Below are positions 44,101 through 56,608 of a stretch of DNA of 64,000 bases, in pieces; positions within the stretch are counted from its first letter, which is position 1, and each line of letters starts with the position of its first letter. Both the position numbers and the translations under genes were made by a program. Source of the stretch: Ancistrus triradiatus. Lineage: Eukaryota > Chordata > Actinopteri > Siluriformes > Loricariidae. The notes below the pieces were generated by a model that searched no databases, was not told the DNA's origin, and saw only the letters and a program-made list of their open reading frames with translations. The stretch is taken from contig JAJAGP010001648.1 of the NCBI GenBank assembly GCA_025084515.1, forward strand, positions 107,893 through 171,892, in the 5' to 3' direction.

Positions 44101-47100
44101 TTTTCTGACAGATATAAGAGAAAAGAGGTTTTGTCTTAGCCAAACACCTACCATTGGCCCATAAAGCCAATGAAATTCATCGCGGACCTTCTCAGGTGGA
44201 AGGAGATCCATTCCTTTGCCGTTTTGACCCTTCATCATCTTGAAGGTTTAGCATAATTTCACTTCAGAAACTTATTTTTTGTATACAGTGGCAACTCAGA
44301 ATTTGAACTAGGGATGGGTGATGTGGTAAAAATATTATATCATAATTAAAGATATTGTCATGATAAATATGAAACTACTATTCAGATAGTCCCATACTTG
44401 TGTATTTTATTCAAAATGTGACACACTTGGTCCAATTAAAAAGGACTACTTGCACTCTTCTCCATAGCACGAGAGCCAGCTGCAGTTCTAGACCAACAGC
44501 GACATCTAGCGGCAGATTGTGTAATAGATTCTGTGCTACATCTAGATCCTGTAAGTAAGGAAAGAGCACATAATCTCACCACAGAGCTTATAAGCATTGG
44601 GCAGCATCAGAAACAGGCAATATTGATGCTGTTTTTGTTGATGTGAGGAAATAGAAACTCAAATATAATAAATATGCCTCTATAGTGCAAAGCTAAAGAG
44701 AAAATGAAGACAAAACCTTCAGAAGAGTGTGGGGACCGTGAGGTGTCTGGGCCATGCCCTTCAAAAAAGAAATTAGCAATGGCAGAGCGCTTGCTTTGTG
44801 ATTGAGAGGCGATTTTTTTTTAACCCCAGCAAAGCAAGCCATGTTTCAAGCATCTAGAGCAGGAAGCTGTATTGGCCTCCTTGATCTCCACATTAAAAAG
44901 GGAATTAAAATCAAATTCTTCATTTTGTATCAAAAATATATCGTATCGTGGAGCAAAAACAGCAAAATTATCGTATCGTTGCACCCCTACTATACACTTG
45001 CATTACTACATATGGATCATATTCACGTTAATTTTTGGCTGGTTAACAGCATTCATCTCTTTCAACACACTTCTCTGTTTCACATGTGGGATCTTCTGTT
45101 AGGATGCAGTGCATGTCGTCTCCATACAAAACGCTTCTCATTTAATCCAAAAAGTTATATTTTGGTCTCATCTACCCACAAAATGTTTTACAAATAGCCT
45201 TTTGTTTCTTGTGCCATGTGAAAAGCAGCAGTGCTCTTTTTGGAGAGCAAAGGCTTTCCGTTTGCAACCCTACCATGTACACTATTGTTAGTCAGTCCTC
45301 TCCTCATGGTGGACCCATGAACATTAACATTAGACAATGTGAGAAGCCTTTAGTTGCTCAGAAGTTACCCTGGGGCTCTTTGGGACCTTGTGGACTATTA
45401 TACACCCTGTTCTTGGACTGATCTTTGTTGGTCGACCGAGTAATAATGGCCCTGAAATTTCTCAGTTTGTACAATCTGTCTGACTGAGGATTGGTGGAGT
45501 CCACACCCTTTAGAGATGGTTTTATGTTTTCCAGCTGACATGCAATAAATGCTTCCTAAGGACCTCAGAAAAAGTTTTGTTCGCACCATGATTCACTTCC
45601 ACAAACATGTTTTGTGAAGATCAGAGCTCTGTTCTTTAAATACAAGTGTGCACAGTCATGTCCCTCATCACTTAGACGATTCAAAATCCCATTGCACCTC
45701 CTCCGCATGTAGGCTCAGCAAATCCTGAACTTCGCTGTCATCCAGGTCTTCTTTTTTCCATTTTTAGAACAAAGCTCTGTTGTTTATACGGTTGCTGATA
45801 TATACTTATATTTTAAAAAGGCGGGTGAGCTCAACACAGGCATAATCACTACGTCTGGACCAATCACGACATACTTATGTCACTCAGGGTTCCTGAGCAT
45901 AAAAAAAAAAAAACGACAACAACCTTTTCTAGTTCCTGTGGTTGAACACGTGACAGAGGAGCACAGATCTAAGAGCTATGAAAAAGTTCCTCCGGTGCGA
46001 AAGCACCTGTTGTTATGCCATTGACTGACCACTCAAGTTGTTTCCATCATTAGCTCCAGCCCCACCAGAGGGTAGTAACTCTCACCCTCCTCCGATTGGC
46101 TGGGGATGAAGTGCCGCCAAGGACTTTCCCACCAATGACTCAAGATCCTAAAGTGACTGTGTATCGGACTACTTTTTTCATTATTTTCTTTATTATTTTA
46201 TTTATCTGTTAATATTTACTTCGTTTCTGTTCTTGAACTTTTACTACAGAATTATTTGACTAGATGAATTAGTAGCAGTCTTATATTTATCCTCAAGAAG
46301 GATGGGTCTGAGTTTTGGTTCTCACAAGGTTTCTTCCTTAGGGACGTTTAGGGACTTTTTCCTTGCCACTGTCACCCTAGGCTTGCTCAATTTGGGACTT
46401 GGCTTCATTGAAAACACCAGGCCATTTCAGGGAATTAACTGCTAATCCTAGAGGTCCATATACCACTCACAGATACACAATATTGGATCGGTTTCCTCAT
46501 AAATAAATGACCAAGTACAACGTTGTGTGTGTGTCATTTGTTTTCACTGGGTTCTTTTGGCCTATTTTTAGGACTTGTGTGAAACTGATTATGTTTATTA
46601 GGTCATACTTATACAGAAATACAGGGCATTTAAAGGGGTTCACAAACTTTCAAGCACCATTGTTACGTACATACATACACAGACAGACAAACACACACGT
46701 TACGTATATAGTTACTAAATGGTTGCATCATTGAGGGGCTTCACTATAAAACATTCATTGGAGGCTATTAGAATACTATTTTAACGATGTAAAGTTTAAA
46801 ATAAGTAAAGTTGCTCTTTAGGTATTAAACCATCATGTTAACTAAGGATAGTTACAGATAAAATATATAGGAAAATGATTACAAACAAAGTTAGTTAAAG
46901 AGATCGTGTAACATGAAGACTGGTGAAACGCTCCAGGGAAATCAAACTACTAATATGGTCAGAAACCCAGTCGAAATGTAACAATCAACTCAGTGCAAGC
47001 GATAGATTAGCGTTAAATAGTGTTATAATAATTACTACTTAATTTAGTAGGCTATAAATGTGACTATAAACGTTCCCGTACACTGTAAACACTATAGACT

Positions 47101-47130
47101 GTTCTGTATTAGCGTCTAATGTAGGAAGTT
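41110..47130 (-). other. Probable 5' UTR intron of tmem263, repeat-filled
   Basis: If the exon at 47.14 kb is correct this is one 6-kb intron. Contents: Tc1 family C piece at 41545-41830; unassigned 41830-42460; a hAT-like repeat scrap at about 42465-42680; a repeat with TTTCTATAGCGCTTTTTACA at about 42745-43010; unassigned 43010-44300; a hAT-like element at about 44305-44995 (ends GGGATGGGTGATG and GTTGCACCCCT); and a nested Tc1 at 45.1-46.67 kb. No coding exon seen. Confidence 0.4.
45115..46668 (-). mobile_element. Tc1 (family B) split by a nested insertion
   Basis: 45115-45655 holds the transposase N-terminal half on the minus strand (read on plus as CAATCTGTCTGACTGAGG and TTCGCACCATGATTCACTTC). 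46490-46668 holds the matching terminus, ending GGTTCACAAACTTTCAAGCA. About 830 bp between them are foreign, including a reversed copy of the GCGCTTTTTACA-type repeat (TTTTTCCTTGCCACTGTCAC). Confidence 0.75.
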
Positions 47131-47345
47131 TACTCACAGTTCTAGGATCAGTTGCGGCTGTTTTCCTCCTCGAGCGTTTACCGTTCGATGAAACACACCC
47201 GCGATGTTCCAGATAAACGTTTAAAACTCCCTCGGTGGCGAAATAAACTCAGGTTTTATCAGCCGATCAGAGGCTGCAGCGATGCGGACCAGACTGGAAT
47301 GACGTGGACGTGGCGTTTCTGCTTCGCTCTTTTCACCAATGTGGA
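47131..47345 (-). promoter_or_regulatory. Candidate promoter and noncoding first exon of tmem263
   Basis: A CpG-richer block. On the minus strand a CRE-like CCACGTCA reads at about 47300, an inverted CCAAT-type site lies near 47335, and a good splice donor (CTAGAACT|GTGAGTAAAC) closes a presumptive exon at 47138. No open frame. It would give tmem263 a 6-kb first intron. A divergent unknown transcript is the alternative. Confidence 0.35.
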
Positions 47346-47707
47346 CACCTTAGACAGGATGTGATGTCACGCAGGCTACACAACGTGTACGTGTGTATCA
47401 TGTACTGTACAACTACAGAAAGTGTTAGCATCAGATACACGACTTATGTAGCTGCGGCAAGCTGTTTTCGAGCCTGCTTTGTTATGGGAGAATGAGTCAT
47501 CAGAAAATATGAGGTTGTGGAACCCGTTCATAAGGATATTATGCTGTGTACCACTAATGACAGTGTGTACACTAGACTTGAAGTGTCTGCCTTGCATAAG
47601 AATGTATTTTCAAGTGCAAGGCTATCAAAGTTCCAAACGTGTCCACGTGTCAACACCCAACTAAACTGTTTTAAAGCAGAATGAACAGTTGAATTAGTTG
47701 AACAAAC

Positions 47708-48291
47708 CACTTTTTAGGTACACCTTGCTAGGACTGGGTTGAATCCCCTTTTGCCTTCAGAGCTGACTTAACACAGATTCACCACGGTTCTGGAAACATT
47801 CCTCAGAGATCTTGGTCCATATTGGCAAGACAGCATCACAGTTTCTGCAGATTTGTCACCTGCACATCCACGATGGCAATCTCCAGTTAAACCACATCCC
47901 AAAGGTGCTCTATTGTACTGTGGAGGCCATTTTGAGTACGGCAAACTCACTGTTTTGTTCAAGAAACCAGTTTGAGATGATTTGAGTTTTGTGACATGAC
48001 ATGTTATCCTGGTGGAAGTAGAAGATGGTACACTGTGGTTGTTAATGGATGGACATTGTCAGCAACAATACTGAGGTGGGCTGTGGCATTTAAACAAAGC
48101 TCAATTGGTATCAAGGGGCCAAAAGTGTGTGAAAAAAAAAAAACCCCACATAATTTCACCACCAGCAGCAGTCAACTGTTGATACATAGGAAGATGGAAT
48201 GTTGTTTACATTAAATTCTGACCCCACCATCAGTGATTGCCTTATTAGATACTTGCGTTAACAAGCAGTTGAACAGGTATGCCTAAAAAGT
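47708..48291 (-). mobile_element. Tc1-like element (family A), internally deleted
   Basis: Imperfect terminal inverted repeats CACTTTTTAGGTACACCT (47709) and AGGTATGCCTAAAAAGTG (to 48291). The left half reads GGAAACATTCCTCAGAGATC and TCCCAAAGGTGCTCTATTG, the right end TTGCGTTAACAAGCAGTTGA. Transposase code is reduced to scraps. Confidence 0.75.
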
Positions 48292-48715
48292 GTACATACA
48301 GCAAAGGGTACATCCAGCAAGTACAGCAATACAGATTTGCATTTGAGTCTAAAATACTAAAAATACCCTGCTGAAAGAAACACCCCAGCAAAGACCATGT
48401 TTATGTTGTGTATTAGACAACAGTATGCTGGACAACCAGCCTTACCAGTTTTGTTAGCTTTATCAGCAAGACCATGCAAGCCCACCAGCTAGACCAACGT
48501 GGACCTCACACAGTCTTGCATTTTGACCAGCATACAAGCATCCGAAACACAACATATGCTGTTTTTTGGAGTGTGATCACTAGACAATATTGTGTTGGCT
48601 TTTTATTATTAAAAAATAACCTTTGCATTAAGCAAATTACAGTAAGACATTTTAAAGCCAATTTGCAAAAGTGAAACAAACATTTGGGATTGAGTCCAGC
48701 TCAGGGTGAGATTTC
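48292..48715. other. Unassigned intergenic DNA
   Basis: No gene, promoter or repeat family recognised. Confidence 0.3.
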
Positions 48716-48830
48716 TGGGTGCTCAAGTGGTGCAGAGGTCTAACACACTAGTGTTCCACTGGGCAGATCCGTGTTTGAGTCCCAGCACTGCTTTCCATTC
48801 TGGTCAAGCATCCAGTTCAGACACAAGCAG
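48716..48830 (+). repeat. tRNA-like SINE head, second family
   Basis: GGTGCTCAAGTGGTGCAGAG resembles an A-box region and GTGTTTGAGTCCCAGC a B box. It is truncated after about 115 bp by Tc1 sequence. Confidence 0.5.
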
Positions 48831-48839
48831 CTGTGCCCT

Positions 48840-49190
48840 CCCCCGCAGTAATAACTGCAACTAATCATTTCCATTAATTGTTGGTCAGTCCAACTTCAAC
48901 ACTGGAATGTTGGCAGGTTTCCTCACATTAACTGCTTCTACAAAAATTCTATTGGATTATGATCAGGACTTTGACTTGACCATTCCAAAACATGAATTTT
49001 ATTCGTCTTTAACCCTTGTTTGCAAGAGCAATTTGTGTGCTTATTGTCATTGTCTTGCTTTATCACCCCGAGTCTCTTGAGATTCAGTTCACAGACAGAT
49101 GTCCTGACATTTTCCTTTAGAATTACTTGATAGAATTCATAATTAATCGTTTCACCAGTGATGGCAAGCCAGTGGTGTAAGTTTAATTTC
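48840..49190 (-). mobile_element. Tc1-like fragment (family B)
   Basis: The minus strand encodes the transposase C-terminal part: ILKENVRTSV, KQDNDNKHTN (Asp region), and HVLEWSSQSPDHNPIEFL (third acidic residue). The reading frame is open for 84 codons, but the rest of the gene is missing. Confidence 0.8.
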
Positions 49191-49289
49191 AAGTTTAGGG
49201 GAACACATTGCTCTCACCACACAACCTAACGCATCACAGGAGTAGTGTTTTATGAAGAAAATGACATAAATTTGTATATGCTATGCCAA

Positions 49290-49690
49290 ACAGCGCACCT
49301 TGAGTTTGCATGTTCTCCCCACGTCTGAATGGGTTTCCTGTGGGAACTTCAGTTTCCTCCCACTCTCCAAACACTTGTGTTAGGTTAGTTGATGTCTTTA
49401 AAGTGTCCAATGTGATTGATTGTGTGTGCGTGTGAGTGCATATGGCCTGTGATGGATTGGCGCCCGGTTCAGGGTCCAGTTCTAGAAAATAAACTGTGGA
49501 ATGAATGACTTTAAGGCAATTGAAGCAGTGGTAGATCAGTGGTTAGAGTTCTGGGCTACAAGCCGAAATGTTGAGAGTTCATAGCCTTTGCTTCACCAAG
49601 CTGTCTCTAATGAGTCCCTGAGCAAAGCCCATAGTACCCTCAGCACTGTAATCCCTACTTGGTAACAAGCTGGAATATTCAAAGATGAAG
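49290..49690 (+). repeat. Two SINE-like repeats in tandem
   Basis: About 49300-49500 carries GAGTTTGCATGTTCTCCCCA and TGTGATGGATTGGCGCCCGG (relative of the 20.95 kb unit). About 49517-49690 starts GGTAGATCAGTGGTTAGAG with a B-box-like GAGAGTTCATAGCC, then CCTGAGCAAAGCCCATAG. Both are divergent. Confidence 0.55.
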
Positions 49691-49844
49691 GGTTGAATTT
49701 ACTCTACGACAGGGTATGCATTTATGTTACAATAAAACTTGTTTGTCTGTTTTATATCTGCTTTGTAGAATTATCATACAAGACATGTTTCTTACAATAA
49801 CAGTATTTCTTCATAATTTAATACATCTAAAAGTATTTATTCAT

Positions 49845-50098
49845 CCCATTCAGGGTCTCGGGCTCCATAGACAGGACACCGATCACCATAGGTCAAATGC
49901 ACAACCCCACTTTCTCATGCTGGAACATTTTAGAGATACCAGTTAACCTAACACATGCATTTGGAATGTAGAATTAACCAAAGTACCTGGAGAAAACCCA
50001 TGCAGACACAGGAAGAACATGAAACCTCCACAAAGTCTGGGCCTGGAATTGAACCAGGGATCTCTGGAGCTGTGACACGACAGAGCTAACCACGTCTG
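49845..50098 (-). repeat. SINE-like repeat, minus orientation
   Basis: Carries CACCGATCACCATAGGTCAA, GGAGAAAACCCATGCAGACA and GGAATTGAACCAGGGATCTC (reversed B box), like 8.96-9.13 kb. Confidence 0.65.
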
Positions 50099-50519
50099 AT
50101 CTTTAAGTAGTTATAATGAGTATTAAGAGCAATCAATTGGCACAGCTGAGACACTGTTCCACCACATAGTGTAACCATTCCCTTTTTAGGGTTGATCAAG
50201 CACCCCTATATGCAAGTTTTCTCAGATTTGTTGGTGTCTTTCCAGTCACAGTGCTTCTCCTAAACAAAATGTCAGATGTTCTTCTTTCATAAGTGTGGGA
50301 ATGATAGATGTATGTTAAAATGTACAGTTTTTTGTTGTTAAAAGCCGTTGTAGACTGGTTTTACTGGATGCTCAGCACACCTAAAGCTCTGATCCTAGAA
50401 CTGCATCTGGTCCACCACCTCATGTATTTTGGTTCATGTCCCGGGGGTAAATTAAGGCCAGCCAGGTTAGTTGTCACATTCACTATAATGTACTATATGA
50501 AGTACAATACAGTACAGTC

Positions 50520-50900
50520 TTCTGCAGACTCTATCTGGGGGCGTCATGGTGCTTCTTGCAGCTCATTGGTGGAGCGTTCAAACACAAGCAGTCTGTCTTC
50601 CCGCGCTTCTATCGAGTGACGTATTTCCTCCTGGTTTGTTTTGTCCTGAGATTCAGTAAAATCTCAGTAACCTCTCATTAGTGGGCATTTCGCGTGAACA
50701 TCATGTAGCTGCGGCTCATTAAGCACAGTGCGGCTTTTAAACCAGGAGGAATCAGGTCTACTGCTGCTGCTGACACAGAGCTGATCATCAAACCGTGCAC
50801 ATCCACCATCCTCTGGATAAGGTCTGTGAAACAACGCCTACAGAGTTGTGCCTCCACTAAACAAGTTACCGTCTTATTAATATGAGTGGTCTTAAAACGC
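50520..50900 (+). promoter_or_regulatory. Possible promoter-like CpG-richer block
   Basis: An inverted CCAAT (CATTGGTGG, about 50562), a CRE-like GTGACGTA (about 50616), a TTTTAAA at about 50735 and a possible donor ATAAG|GTCTGT near 50820. No coding frame. It might be a noncoding exon for a gene further right, but nothing ties it to one. Confidence 0.2.
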
Positions 50901-50966
50901 TACAGTGGAACAATGTGTGTTGTTATTGTAAGGGTAATGACGTAATGTTACGGTGAGGTCTGTGCG

Positions 50967-50967
<1 letters not shown>

Positions 50968-51022
<55 letters not shown>
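50968..51022 (+). repeat. CA microsatellite
   Basis: About 27 uninterrupted CA units, the longest simple dinucleotide run in the window. Confidence 0.95.
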
Positions 51023-51024
<2 letters not shown>

Positions 51025-51750
51025 ACGTCTTGTGAGGATTTTCCATTGATATAATGAAGAACAGCTAATTAATGTAGCTAATTAATTAATAGCTAACTAC
51101 TGTAGCTAATTAATGTTACACTTAACCCAAACCGCAACCTTTCTCTCTGTAGTGTCAGTTAACACACAGTACACTTATTTGCAATATTTGTACACTTTTA
51201 AAAGTCGTTCTACTATTATGTAGTTCATCCATTGTTACAGTTTGTGTTTAGTCCTTCATTGGTCCTCACAGGACGCTGCCTACACGATGCTGATAGCTGG
51301 ACATTTTTGGTTGGTGGACTATTTTCAGTCCGTAGTCACCACCCAAATAGTACCTGATCTGTGGGGGTCCTGACCCTTGGAGAACAGAGTATGTAGAGAA
51401 TCAGATGGACTACAGTCTGTAATTGTAGACTACAAAGTGCTTCTACATGAGAAGTGGAACTGATAAAATGGGCAATGAGTGTAGAAAACAAGGAGGTGTA
51501 CCTAATGAAGTGATCATCAATCATGAGGGCAAAATCTCAGAGCTGTATGTATATGTAACATTTTACACTGATTATTAGAAATAAGACCAAATCACCTGAA
51601 AAACTCCTTTATTGCCAGTTTTTGCTAAAGGGCTGTTGACCTTGTCACTGCAAAACAAGGAGCACTTGGAGTTCTTCTTTCCTGTGACCATTACTTATCT
51701 TTGTTAGACTAAACAAATGATAATCTTTGTCCCATTTTCACATGGTACCT
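51023..51750. other. Unassigned intergenic DNA
   Basis: Contains repeated TAGCTAATTAAT units at 51065-51115. No gene or known repeat. Confidence 0.3.
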
Positions 51751-51754
51751 TTAG

Positions 51755-52240
51755 TAGTAATAATAATATTTGGGCTCGGGTGGTCCTGCATCAATTTCCT
51801 AGCCCTTTGGTTGTGCTTAGCATTCTTCTTAGTAGTCATTACTTCATGCTAGTACAAATGGCCTACAGGCTGAGAACTTAATCCAGTTAGTTGATCTAGG
51901 TAAAAACAACAAACAGTCCCAAAGGAAAGAACCAATAAAAGCAGAATTTTTAAATCAATTTGAGGTGCAGCATCAGTCTTCACTTAAGTGCTGTATGAAG
52001 GGATGAGTCTTGAGAGACTCAGTCATTCAGACATCCAGTGGAAGTTCATTCCACCACCAGGCTGCCAGTGTGGAGATGTCTTGATGCTTGTCTGAGCTTG
52101 TGGTGGGTCCAGTTGTGCCAAGCTTGAGTCTCCAAGGGAATGCACAGATCTGATATTAGGATTAGATATCGGCCCCGATGTTAACCAAATTTGCTGGATC
52201 AGGTATCGGATAATTAGGCCGATCCGTGGGACATTAATTT
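51755..52240. repeat. Dispersed repeats (9.6 kb-type and hAT-like scrap)
   Basis: 51755-52135 parallels 9619-10040 (CATCCAGTGGAAGTTCATTC). 52140-52240 has GATCTGATATTAGGATTAG and GATCAGGTATCGGATAATTA, a hAT-like MITE scrap. Confidence 0.6.
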
Positions 52241-52394
52241 GTTTGTCATGCGTGCTATGCCATACGTCATCAGCACGTGTGCAGACTGCCAGTACACTTG
52301 ACTTACAAACAGGAACAACAACATGGAGCTAGCCAAAGAGTCAGCTGTATGGAACCACAGTCCCGAACCTATTTAATAGGACTAAGTTACTGAG

Positions 52395-52495
52395 GTGGCT
52401 TAGCAGTTAAGATACTAGACTATGGACCAGAAGGTCCAGGATTCAAATCCCACCTCTGTTGGGTCCTTGAGCAAGGCCCTTAACCCACCATGTTT
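52395..52495 (+). repeat. SINE 5' half
   Basis: Truncated copy of the 2061 SINE: GTGGCTTAGCAGTTAAGATA, AGGATTCAAATCCCACCTC and CCTTGAGCAAGGCCCTTAAC. The tail is missing. Confidence 0.75.
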
Positions 52496-53580
52496 TTTCT
52501 GCCTCCCAGTATTTATTTAAGGGGCTAAGGTGGCCTTGTCACTGCACCACAGTAACATCTGTGACTTGTAACTTATTAGCTTTTTCAACAAAACCTGCAA
52601 TACTTCTTGTCCCTTTTCTCTGTGTAAGTTTACTACATTTTAATTAGGTGCCGAATGAAAGTAAAAAAAACACGGAATTAATGAGACGAGTTGTTGGTCA
52701 GTTCGACCACCAGATGGCAGCGTTTGTCAAGCATTCAGCATAAGGACCCTCCCAACGCGATTGTAGTCCGGTTGTGTTTATTTGCTGTTATGTGATTATT
52801 CAATTAAAGTTAGTTAAATCCTCGCAGCTGCCAAGCCACCCCTGGAGCCGTATGAATGACGCTCATTGCCTGGTGTGTCGTTGTTCTGCTTCTCTTAGGA
52901 CAATAGGTTTTAATTATAGCATTGTTTATTTGTAAAGTAGCCGTACAGCAGCTGTCTTCACTCTGCAAATAAACACTCTGTCAAACGATATTTTTCAGGT
53001 GTTCTCTGGGCATGCTGTGACGTTTTGGTGAGTGTTTTGATGAATCACAGCAGTGAAATAATCCAAAACTGATTCAACTTGTAAACCAGTATTCCTCCTT
53101 CACTAGCCCTATGAGTCTTGGCATTGCGAATGGTGGATTGTGTACTTGCTTGTGGATGAACATTTCTTGTGCTGGCTTTTCCTTCAGAGGTGGTTTGTGA
53201 CTGGTTCTGTGTTGTAGTGGCACTGCAACCTGCTATCGACGATGTTTAGGCTCTACACACTTCAGGCCTAGATGATCCTGTTTTTGTGAACTCGTGTCAT
53301 CTTACTGCTTCACAGCTAGCTGTTTTTAAGCTAGGGCAGTGGTCATGAGTGTTGAGTTGAAGGCAACTGGAACTACTTCTTGGTTCTTCAACCTCTCATC
53401 TGAAAGTGGGGTTGTCACCTTGAAGGTGGTCCACCGTGTCAATACATGTTCGAGGAACCAAGAAGAAGTCCTGTCCATGACCTGGATGACTGAGAACTTG
53501 CACAGACGCCTATGGGAGTGGTGTCTCAGCAGTTAAGGTACTTGACTATTGGCCAGAAGGTTGAGGGCCAAGCAGTGTAG
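52496..53580. other. Intergenic DNA, mostly unassigned
   Basis: Ends with a 55-bp scrap of the same SINE head at 53517-53572 (GGTGTCTCAGCAGTTAAGGT). No gene recognised. Confidence 0.4.
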
Positions 53581-56560
53581 AGTGTAGTGTAATTACTTTT
53601 TCTTCTGCAGTTATTGGAGTTTTAAATTTTTGATTGCAATCACATTAGTTTACTGAGTTAATAAGTAAAAAGCTACCTGCATTGCTCTTGGTTTCTGAGT
53701 GAAAAATGTTATTCCCAAAGCATTTATGACAACTTTCTTTGCTGTTGATTAGCTATTTAGTGTCTGTCCACTAACTTGCACACGTGCCCATGCCTAATGA
53801 TGGGGAGAAACGAAGCTTTTGCTGAACGTTTAACCATCTGAAGCTCTTCCCTCTTGGAGAAATGACTGAAAATGTTCTTAAACCCCATCCATGCCTTAGC
53901 GACATCTGCTGGCCAGATTTGTCCAGTTGTCTTGGGAAAACCTGACAAACTTTGTTTTTAGTTCGTTAAATGGAGTAACTTTAACTAACTAAACATTTAA
54001 GAAGAAATGTAATGAGTAATAGGATTACTTGTTTCCATAAAGTAATGAGTAAAGTAATTTTGAAGGATGGAGCAGTTTTTGAGCAAGACCTAACACTTGC
54101 TTGATGGTTCTGTCTGTTGACAATGGCAAACATCTCGAACAAACAGTACACTAAGCCCAAATTAGTCTCATTGTATCATATTGAGGATTGAACAAAGAGC
54201 TGACCTGAATTGACCATTGTCATTAGCCTGGGGCAGGATAAAGAGGAGAAGAGACCTTTTGGAGCTGAAGTGATCACCATGGTGATGGAAGTCCAACACC
54301 AGGACTCACACAGGGGGCAGCAGAGGCCAAAGAGAGCAGCTTGAGTGGAGCAAGAATTGCTCACTCAATTAAAATATTAAGTTAATGGATTCCTATTCAT
54401 TTAACAAAGAACTGAACGAATATCTAAACAGCTCCATACAGATGTTTCTACTATCCAACATGGATCATATTTATCTACAGTCCTAAAAGGCATTTAAAGC
54501 TGATATCTCATCTGGATGATCAATCTGAGGCTTAGTATTCATCATCAGAGCTTTGTTTTTGGAAATGTCATTTGAGGGCCATTTTTCAGTCTAATGTAGA
54601 GTAGGGGACACTTGACATGTCCATTGAGTTCCCTGCTTTTGGTTATTTTTGAAAATGAAAATTCTGACCATGTTCTTGTGACACACTTTGGGGCTGGTTC
54701 ATGGTGAACCAAGGGCTGGCAGAGAAGATAAAGAGATGCATCCAATAAAACAAAGCCTGCGTCATGGCATACGAACGTTTGATAAGGCAGCCCTTTCACC
54801 AAAAGGCTTTATCACAGGCTGGAGAGGCACTGTAATTACATTCAGAGGGGACAATGTGCCTCGTTCCACAGAGGTGATAAACCCATTCTACGGAGCGTTG
54901 AGGGAAAGCAGGCAAACAATGGTGCTTCAGAATTTGGCAGTCCGACGTATATAAAGTCATTCTTTACTAAAAGAAAACTTCAGACTTGGCTCGAACCTAC
55001 CGTGACAAACTAGTTGGGATTAAAGCAAGATTAGACCTCATTTTCGGTTCTTCAGTTCCAGCATCGAAAAGCTTACTCCTCGAGATTAAACTTCCCATCT
55101 CCATTACTTTAATGCCCGTTTCTGAGGCGCTATTAAAAACTACAGGGTGGTAGGAGTTCACCGCCTTTGTCTCCTGTCCACCACAGAGACGCTGATGAGC
55201 AGGGCCCAATATATCACAGCAGAGCTTAATACCACTGCACGCTGAGCACTTTCGACCACAGCGCCCTAAAAGAGGAGGGACACCACCAATGTTCTACATA
55301 GAGAGATGCACCAGTTGAGATAGCTCTGGCTCCACCACCTTTCTCTTTTCATCTTTGTTTATAATTTGGTCCAACCTTCTCCTCTAATTTTCTCCATACT
55401 TCTTTGACTTTCCCTGGAACTCTCCAGTTTATATTATATCTCCCTGGGACAACCAAATTGCCAAACGGCTGTTTATCCTCTTCCGGTGACCACTACTTTA
55501 CCACCTTACCATTGTTTTCAGGTATCTTCACGTCTCTCCTACCTAAACAGGACAATAGAGATTTCACTCTGGTATCAAACTCGTGTTGCAGTGATAGCGT
55601 CTCACCCTATTCATCCTGATGTTATGGCTTCATGCTCAGAGATAGGGGGGGGCATTGTGACGATTATGTTATTGTATCATGATCATTATTTAATCTTCTG
55701 AGTGGTATTAAACAAGTCTAAGTCTTTAATTTCCCCATACCAGCCAGAACCCTGCATTTTAGTTGCAACAGGAACTCCTAGTAGTCCCCCAGGCCCTTGA
55801 GCAGGATCCTTAAAAATGCAGTTGCTTGGATTGTAAGCTTGTAATTAGTTGCAAGTCTTCTCAGGATAAGCCCATCTGTAAAGGTATAAAGTTTTTTTGT
55901 GGACCAACATTTTAAATGTCCAATAGTGAAAAAGATATTACATAATTGGATTTGAATTTGCATCGATTCAAAAGCAACTTGGGGACTAAAAATCCGAAAA
56001 TGGAAAAGAAATTGAAGCACAATATGGGGGAGCTTTATTCAGTCTCCCACCACCCCCGGTTTTCTCTCTTCACACTTTAATGAAATTTACCTCCGAATCA
56101 ATCTATCTCTGTTTCACTCTCCCTTATTTTGCGGGCCTTCAAGGGGCACCTTCTGAGGGCTTCCTCCTTTCTGGTCCAGCTGGGGTTTGTTGTGAAACAC
56201 AGTCCAATTCCTGGACCCTCGACTCCCCCCCGCACTCTTTTAAATGCCCTCCCCTCCTTCTCTGGGCAGTAAAAGCTGCCACAAGCTGTGGCTCGTATTT
56301 TAACATTGCTGCCCAACGGAGAGCGAACACTAAATATATTGCAGTCGTTTAGCTTTTGTTTGGAAGGGTGACGGCTTTAAAACATTGAAGCTTTTCACTG
56401 ACCAAAGGAAAGAAAGAGACAAAAAGTTCTGCATGGTGATTTCACTTTAACTACCATTTAAATATAGCACTGAAAGCTCTGGATGTGGGATAGTACACGA
56501 ACCAAGCGACCTGTTGTTAGACGATCAAGAAGGAGGAGGAAACGACTTTTCAAGGTATAC
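53581..56560. other. Repeat-poor block, candidate regulatory DNA
   Basis: Apart from a SINE tail at about 55788-55886, no transposon is recognisable here, in contrast with the flanks. Several subregions have high-complexity composition with transcription-factor-like words (CCATTGTCATTAG near 54219, paired GTGATCACCATGGTGAT near 54268, CCAATAAAACAAAG near 54742). None is open for long. Conservation cannot be judged from this sequence alone. Confidence 0.3.
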
Positions 56561-56608
56561 TTTTGCGAATAAATATGAATTCCGTTACATGTTTATATAA
56601 GATAATTG

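Noticed and set aside
54688..54954. 88-codon plus-strand frame in the repeat-poor block
   Set aside because: No domain and no splice sites in register; better explained as noncoding.
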